Assembly: GCA_016871135.1 (NCBI GenBank)
Contig: VFZQ01000027.1
Span: 1 to 17,102, forward strand
Length of the DNA stretch: 17,102 nucleotides
Source of the DNA: Acidobacteriota bacterium
GTDB lineage: Bacteria > Acidobacteriota > Terriglobia > Bryobacterales > Bryobacteraceae
Direction of reading: 5' to 3'
The translations under genes were made by a program, and so were the position numbers. Every line of letters starts with the position of its first letter. Within the stretch, counting starts at the first letter, position 1. Positions 12,618 through 17,102 of this stretch are shown here, in pieces. The notes under the pieces are model-generated. The model did not search any database and was not told the origin of the DNA. It saw only the letters and a program-made list of their open reading frames with translations.

Positions 12618-15080
12618 ATGAAGTCTCCTTGCATGCTTCCTATTCTTCATGCTCTGGAAAACGGCGCGCTGCTTTTGACGGCGAACCGGCGGCTGGCGCG
12701 GCACTGGAGATTAGCGTTCGATGCCGCGCAGATGGAGGCAGGGCGGGACGTCTGGCCGGCGCCGGAGATCCGCGCGTGGCCGGACTGGGTGGCCCACCAC
12801 TGCGAGCGAACGATGAGCGATCGGGTACTGCCGCCGGCGATGGCGGAGCGGCGCGGGTGGGAGCGCGTGATTCGCGAAGCAGGCGACGGAGAGCCGCTGC
12901 TCGATGTGGCCGCGACCGCGGCCGCGGCTTCCGATGCGTGGGCGTTGTGCAGACAGTATCAAATTTCGTTGCGGCATCCAGCGTTTGACGACGCCATCGA
13001 CACGGCGCGGTTTCGGAACTGGGCGCTCGATTGGGAGCGGCGTGTGGAGCGGCGGCGGTGGCTACCGGCGGCGGAGCGCGAGGCGTGGCTCGCGGAGACG
13101 CTGGGCGATTCGATGGGGCGGGAAGTGTGGGTAGACGGGTTCGATGAGTTCACGCCTTTGCAAGCGGCGTTGCTCGGGAAGTTGCAGTGGCAGCGGGTCT
13201 CCAGCGAGCGGCCTCGCGCCGGCGCAGTGGCGCTGCACGTTTGTGATGACGCGCGCGCCGAAGCTTACGCCGCGGCGTGTTGGGCGCGTACGCGGTTGGA
13301 ACGCGATGGGAAAAAAAAGGTTGGCGTTGTTGTGCAGGATCTGGCAAAGTTGAGGCCGGCGATCGAAGGGATCTTCGAAGATGTGCTTGGCAAACCGCTG
13401 TTCAACATTTCGTTGGGTCTGCCGCTAACGGAGTGGCCGGTCGTCGCCGATGGGTTGGCATTGTTGCGGTGGATGAACGGGCCGTTGCCGGTGGGGGAGG
13501 CGGGCGGGCTGTTGCGTTCGCCGTTTATGCGCGGCGGGAACGCAGCGGCGGAGATGGAGGCGAGGGAGCGAAATCGACTGGTTGTGACGCTCGCGCAAGC
13601 GGGTTGGGCGGGTATTGCGGCGCCGGAACGATTAACGCCGGGCGCGTGGGCTCGGATGATTCCCCGGCTGCTTGAACGGTTCGGATGGCCGGGGGATCGA
13701 GGGTTGTCGAGTACGGAGCGTCAGGCTGTCGCCCGTTTTGAAAAGGTGTTACGCGAATTCGCGGCGTTGGACGTTGTCGATGGACCGATGGGGTTTCGCG
13801 AGGCGCTGCGGCTGCTTTCGGCCGCATGCGCGGAAGCTGTGTTTCAACCGGAGACCCCTGAGATGCCGGTGCAGATTTTGGAGGCGTTGCAGGCGGCGGG
13901 ATCCTCATTCGACGCGCTGTGGGTGATGGGTATGACGGATACGAACTGGCCGGCGCAGGCGAAGCCGCATCCGTTCGTGCCGCGATCGTTACAGCGTGCG
14001 GGAGACCTGCCGCATGCGACGCCGGAGCGCGAAATGCGATTTGCGCGTGAGATCACGGACCGGCTGCTGGCGAGTGCGCCGGAAGTCATCTTTAGCGCGC
14101 CGCGGCGGGAGGCCGAGCTGCCTTTGCGGCCGAGCCGTCTTGTGGCGGGGTTGCCTGCGTGGAATTCGGACAGTGTGGCTTTCGAGTCTGTCACGGCTGC
14201 CCTGGCGAGCAAGGGAACATTTCAGGAGTTCTCCGATGCGACCGCTCCTTTATTGGGGCAGGAGAAACTGATCGGCGGCACGGGCATTTTGGCGTGGCAG
14301 TCGGTGTGCCCGTTCAAGGCGTTTGCGAGTGCGCGGTTGGGTGCGGTGGAGTTCCCAGAGCCCGTGCCGGGGATACCGCCGTTCGAACGGGGCTCGAAGC
14401 TGCATGACGCGTTGAAGCATGTGTGGGAGCGGTTCCGCACGATGGCGGCGATGCGCGCGGCTTCCGAAGCGGAGCGGCAGAGCGCGATTGACGAGGCGAT
14501 TGTGTCGCAGGGCAATCGCAAGTTGGACGAAGTCGAGCGGCAGTGCATGAAGCTGCGGTTAGAGCAGATGATCGAGCTTGATTTTGAACGCGGCGATTTT
14601 GAAGTAGTCGAGATGGAACGTGCAGTCGATTTCGCGGAACGGGGTATCGGCCTGCGCGGGCGGATCGACCGGATCGATCTACTGCCAGGCGGCGAGCGGG
14701 TGATCATCGATTACAAGAGCACGGCGCCTTCGACGAAGGTCTGGTACGGGGAGAGGCCCGATAATCCGCAGTTACCGCTTTATGCGATTGCGCTCGATCC
14801 AGCGCCCGCGGCGATTGCGTTTGCGTCGTTAAAGCGCGGCGATGTGAAGTACAAGGGCGCGGGGCAGGCGGAGAATCTGATTGCGGGCGTGGAGCAGAGC
14901 GGGAACGATTGGAACAGCCAGCTTGACGAGTGGCGGCGCGTGACGCGCTCGTTGTGGGATGAGTTCGCGAGCGGGAACGCCGCGGTGACGCCGAAGCAGA
15001 AGGCCTGCGCAAAGTGTCATTTGCATTCGCTGTGCCGGATTCATGAACAGGGGGTGGAGAGCGATGACGACGCCTCCTGA
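12618..15080 (+). CDS. AddB-like PD-(D/E)XK nuclease with Fe-S cysteine set
   Basis: This encodes 820 residues from ATG 12618 (an alternative ATG is at 12633; neither has a strong ribosome-binding site). The N-terminus (LLLTANRRLARHWRLAF) resembles the inactivated helicase lobe of AddB/RecC-like subunits and has no GxGKT Walker A. The middle contains VWVDGFDEFTPLQ and ALWVMGMTDTNWPA, which are characteristic of AddB-like proteins. The C-terminal nuclease has GRIDRID (Asp684, Asp687) and IIDYKS (Asp698, Lys700). Cys564 (CPFKAF) with Cys797, Cys800 and Cys806 (CX2CX5C) matches the split 4Fe-4S cluster that locks AddB nuclease domains. It most resembles the 'probable DNA repair protein' group (TIGR03623, from memory). 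With the next gene it should process double-strand DNA ends for recombination. Confidence 0.88.
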   Translation: MKSPCMLPILHALENGALLLTANRRLARHWRLAFDAAQMEAGRDVWPAPEIRAWPDWVAHHCERTMSDRVLPPAMAERRGWERVIREAGDGEPLLDVAATAAAASDAWALCRQYQISLRHPAFDDAIDTARFRNWALDWERRVERRRWLPAAEREAWLAETLGDSMGREVWVDGFDEFTPLQAALLGKLQWQRVSSERPRAGAVALHVCDDARAEAYAAACWARTRLERDGKKKVGVVVQDLAKLRPAIEGIFEDVLGKPLFNISLGLPLTEWPVVADGLALLRWMNGPLPVGEAGGLLRSPFMRGGNAAAEMEARERNRLVVTLAQAGWAGIAAPERLTPGAWARMIPRLLERFGWPGDRGLSSTERQAVARFEKVLREFAALDVVDGPMGFREALRLLSAACAEAVFQPETPEMPVQILEALQAAGSSFDALWVMGMTDTNWPAQAKPHPFVPRSLQRAGDLPHATPEREMRFAREITDRLLASAPEVIFSAPRREAELPLRPSRLVAGLPAWNSDSVAFESVTAALASKGTFQEFSDATAPLLGQEKLIGGTGILAWQSVCPFKAFASARLGAVEFPEPVPGIPPFERGSKLHDALKHVWERFRTMAAMRAASEAERQSAIDEAIVSQGNRKLDEVERQCMKLRLEQMIELDFERGDFEVVEMERAVDFAERGIGLRGRIDRIDLLPGGERVIIDYKSTAPSTKVWYGERPDNPQLPLYAIALDPAPAAIAFASLKRGDVKYKGAGQAENLIAGVEQSGNDWNSQLDEWRRVTRSLWDEFASGNAAVTPKQKACAKCHLHSLCRIHEQGVESDDDAS

Positions 15081-17102
15081 TTTCGCGGCGCGGGAGCGAG
15101 CGCTGGATCTGGGCGCGTCGTTCCTGGTGCAAGCACCGGCGGGTTCGGGAAAGACCGAATTGTTGACGCAGAGGTTTCTGGCGTTGCTGGCTCATGTGGA
15201 CGCGCCGGAGTCGATCGTCGCGATTACTTTTACGCGGAAGGCGGCGGGCGAGATGCGCACGCGTATCGCGGACGCGTTGCGCGCGGCGCAGGGCGAGGAG
15301 CCGGCCGAGGCGCATAAGAAAAAAGCGTGGTCGTTGGCGAAGGCGGCGTTGACACGTGATGACGTCCTGGCATGGGGATTGATCGATAACCCGTCGCGGC
15401 TGCGGGTGCAGACGCTCGATTCGCTGTGTGCGTCGATTGCGGCGCAGATGCCGTGGATGAGCCGTTTGGGCGGGTCGCCGGCGGTTGCCGATGACGCGAA
15501 GGAATTACATCGTGAGGCGGCGCTGCGGACACTGGCGCTGTTGGAGTCGCCGCTTGGTGAGCCCGTGGCGAGGCTTTTGCTGCATGTCGATAACAATCAT
15601 GAGCGAGCTTGCGAGTTGCTCGCCGCGATGTTGGCTAAGCGTGATCAATGGCTGCGACACATTGCGGCGTTGGATCGCGTGGAGTTGGAGATGGCGCTGG
15701 CGCGCGTCCGGCAGGAAGGGGAGCAGCGCGCGCGGGCGGTGGTTCCACCGAGTGCGTGGGAGATGCCGGGGGCGGCGACTCTTGAAGATGTGGCGGAACT
15801 TCTGTTGACGAAAACCGGCTCCGTTCGCAAGAAGTTCAAGGAGTTGCAGGACTGCGATTTGAGTGCGTTGCACGAGGTTCGATCGCTGCCGCCGGTATCT
15901 TATACCGATGCGCAGTGGGAATTGATCGTCGCGTTGTTTCAGGTCTTGAAACTGGCGGCCGCGGAGTTGCGGCTGTTGTTTCAAGAGCGCCAGGCGGTCG
16001 ACTTTATCGAGGTGACGATGGCGGCGATCGAGGCGCTGGGCCCCGATGACGATCCGACGCCGCTGGCGTATTCGCTCGATTTCGGCACGCAGCATCTGTT
16101 GATCGATGAGTTCCAAGATACGTCGGTGACGAAGCTGCGGCTGCTTGAGCGGCTTACCGCGGAATGGACGCCAGGCGATGGGCGGACGGTGTTCGCGGTC
16201 GGTGATCCGATGCAGTCGATCTACAGCTTTCAAGAGGCCGAGGTAACGCTGTTTCAACGCTGCCGGGAGCGCGGCCTTGGTCGGCTGCCGCTTGAATTCC
16301 TGCAACTCACGGCGAACTTTCGGTCGACATCGGATATGGTCGCGTGGTTTAACGGCGCGTTTCCTCAGGTGCTCGGAGCGAACGACGATATCGCTTCGGG
16401 AGCGGTGCGGTACGCGCCAAGCGTGACGACGCAATCGGGTGGCGGCGGCGCGCTGTTTCATGCGGTAGCGGGTGAGGTGGAAGAAGCGCGGCGAGTGGCG
16501 GATCTAGTCGAGTCGGCGAGTGAGGGAACGGTTGCGATCTTGGTTAGCCGCCGGGCGGCGGCGTTTGGGCTCGTAGGAGAATTACGTCGGCGCGGCATTC
16601 GGTATCAGGCGGTCGAGATGGATCGATTGGCCGACAGGCCGATCGTGCAGGACCTGCGCGCGTTGACGCGTGCACTGTTGCATCCGGGCGATCGGGTAGC
16701 TTGGCTGAGTGTTGCGCGCGCGCCTTGGTTCGGGAAGACGCTGGCGGAGTTGTTTGCCGGCGGTGCGTTGGAAAGCGACTCCTTAAAGAACGCCGTTGCG
16801 GAGCGGCGGCGCCGTCCGCTTCGGCGCTGGGTGGAAGAGACCTGGCGCGCGATCGGCGGCCCGGCTTGTTTGCGCGATGAGGCCGAGCGCGAGGACGCCG
16901 AAACGTATTTTCAACTGCTGGAAACGGCGAGCGAGGACTTGGCCCAATTGGACCGTGCGCTGGACGATTTGTATGCCGCGCCGGACCCGAAGGCCGATGG
17001 CCGCGTGCAGATCATGACGATGCACAAGGCGAAGGGGCTGGAGTTTGACACCGTTATTCTTGCCGGTATCGCGAAGGCGAAGAAGGGGCAGGATTCATCG
17101 CT
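15064..17102 (+). CDS. UvrD/AddA-like helicase, RecB-type (partial, runs off window)
   Basis: Starts at ATG 15064 with GGAG 4 nt upstream, overlapping the nuclease gene by 17 nt, so the two are translationally coupled. 679 complete codons are visible and the gene continues. Superfamily 1A motifs are in order: Walker A APAGSGKTELL (Lys30), TFTRKAAGEM (motif Ia), Walker B IDEFQDT (Asp348, Glu349), VGDPMQSIYSFQEAE (379-393), LTANFRS (ending about 421) and MTMHKAKGLEFD (651-662). This is the ATP-driven motor of an AddAB/RecB-like complex. AddA proteins also have a C-terminal nuclease domain; whether this one does cannot be seen. All visible motifs look functional. Confidence 0.92.
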   Translation, partial: MTTPPDFAARERALDLGASFLVQAPAGSGKTELLTQRFLALLAHVDAPESIVAITFTRKAAGEMRTRIADALRAAQGEEPAEAHKKKAWSLAKAALTRDDVLAWGLIDNPSRLRVQTLDSLCASIAAQMPWMSRLGGSPAVADDAKELHREAALRTLALLESPLGEPVARLLLHVDNNHERACELLAAMLAKRDQWLRHIAALDRVELEMALARVRQEGEQRARAVVPPSAWEMPGAATLEDVAELLLTKTGSVRKKFKELQDCDLSALHEVRSLPPVSYTDAQWELIVALFQVLKLAAAELRLLFQERQAVDFIEVTMAAIEALGPDDDPTPLAYSLDFGTQHLLIDEFQDTSVTKLRLLERLTAEWTPGDGRTVFAVGDPMQSIYSFQEAEVTLFQRCRERGLGRLPLEFLQLTANFRSTSDMVAWFNGAFPQVLGANDDIASGAVRYAPSVTTQSGGGGALFHAVAGEVEEARRVADLVESASEGTVAILVSRRAAAFGLVGELRRRGIRYQAVEMDRLADRPIVQDLRALTRALLHPGDRVAWLSVARAPWFGKTLAELFAGGALESDSLKNAVAERRRRPLRRWVEETWRAIGGPACLRDEAEREDAETYFQLLETASEDLAQLDRALDDLYAAPDPKADGRVQIMTMHKAKGLEFDTVILAGIAKAKKGQDSS

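Noticed and set aside
15505..16461. 318-codon open frame on the minus strand
   Set aside because: Antisense to the helicase gene, which carries all its motifs; Arg-rich shadow composition.

Overview
The window looks like a piece of a GC-rich Acidobacteriota chromosome, most like the Bryobacterales/Solibacter group. This is inference from gene content: a membrane Ser/Thr kinase with a C-terminal TPR-like region, short secreted proteins of the 'AFA|' signal type, a NIPSNAP protein, PEP-CTERM proteins, an amidohydrolase with a CIA30-like domain, and a RecB-like/AddB-like pair. No rRNA, tRNA, CRISPR array, transposase or complete mobile element was seen.

Layout. 1-282 (-): N-terminus of a two-helix membrane protein cut by the window edge. 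333-708 (+): decayed ORF6N-domain gene. 1237-3816 (-): Ser/Thr kinase, followed in the same direction by a small secreted protein (711-1205). 3843-4289 (+): 5'-truncated remnant of a PHP-type metal-dependent hydrolase, back to back with the kinase start. 4302-4694 (-): small secreted protein. 4776-4818: two tandem hairpins. 4825-5368 (-): YefM/YoeB-type toxin-antitoxin pair with a palindromic TGTACA-type operator just upstream. 5492-8239 (+): 915-residue three-part protein (amidohydrolase, CIA30-like, alpha/beta hydrolase), overlapped by a UMF1/Atg22-like MFS transporter gene (8212-9552) broken by an in-frame TGA where the family would have Trp. 9487-10137 and 10393-11025 (-): two paralogous PEP-CTERM secreted proteins with a terminator-like hairpin between them. 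11026-11225: a palindrome-rich intergenic stretch. 11221-12590 (-): NIPSNAP protein then an AcuI/YhdH-type acrylyl-CoA reductase, 2 nt apart. 12618-17102 (+): AddB-like Fe-S nuclease and UvrD/AddA-like helicase, overlapping by 17 nt; the helicase runs off the window.

How the genes work together. The clearest functional units are the toxin-antitoxin operon with its operator, the helicase/nuclease pair for double-strand end processing, the NIPSNAP-reductase pair, and the kinase with its secreted companion. A recurring theme is decay: the ORF6N gene, the PHP gene and the transporter are all damaged, and the reductase appears to lack a short segment. No single dramatic new system is evident. The best leads are the three-domain hydrolase, the TGA in the transporter, the four-cysteine PEP-CTERM pair, and the TA operator.
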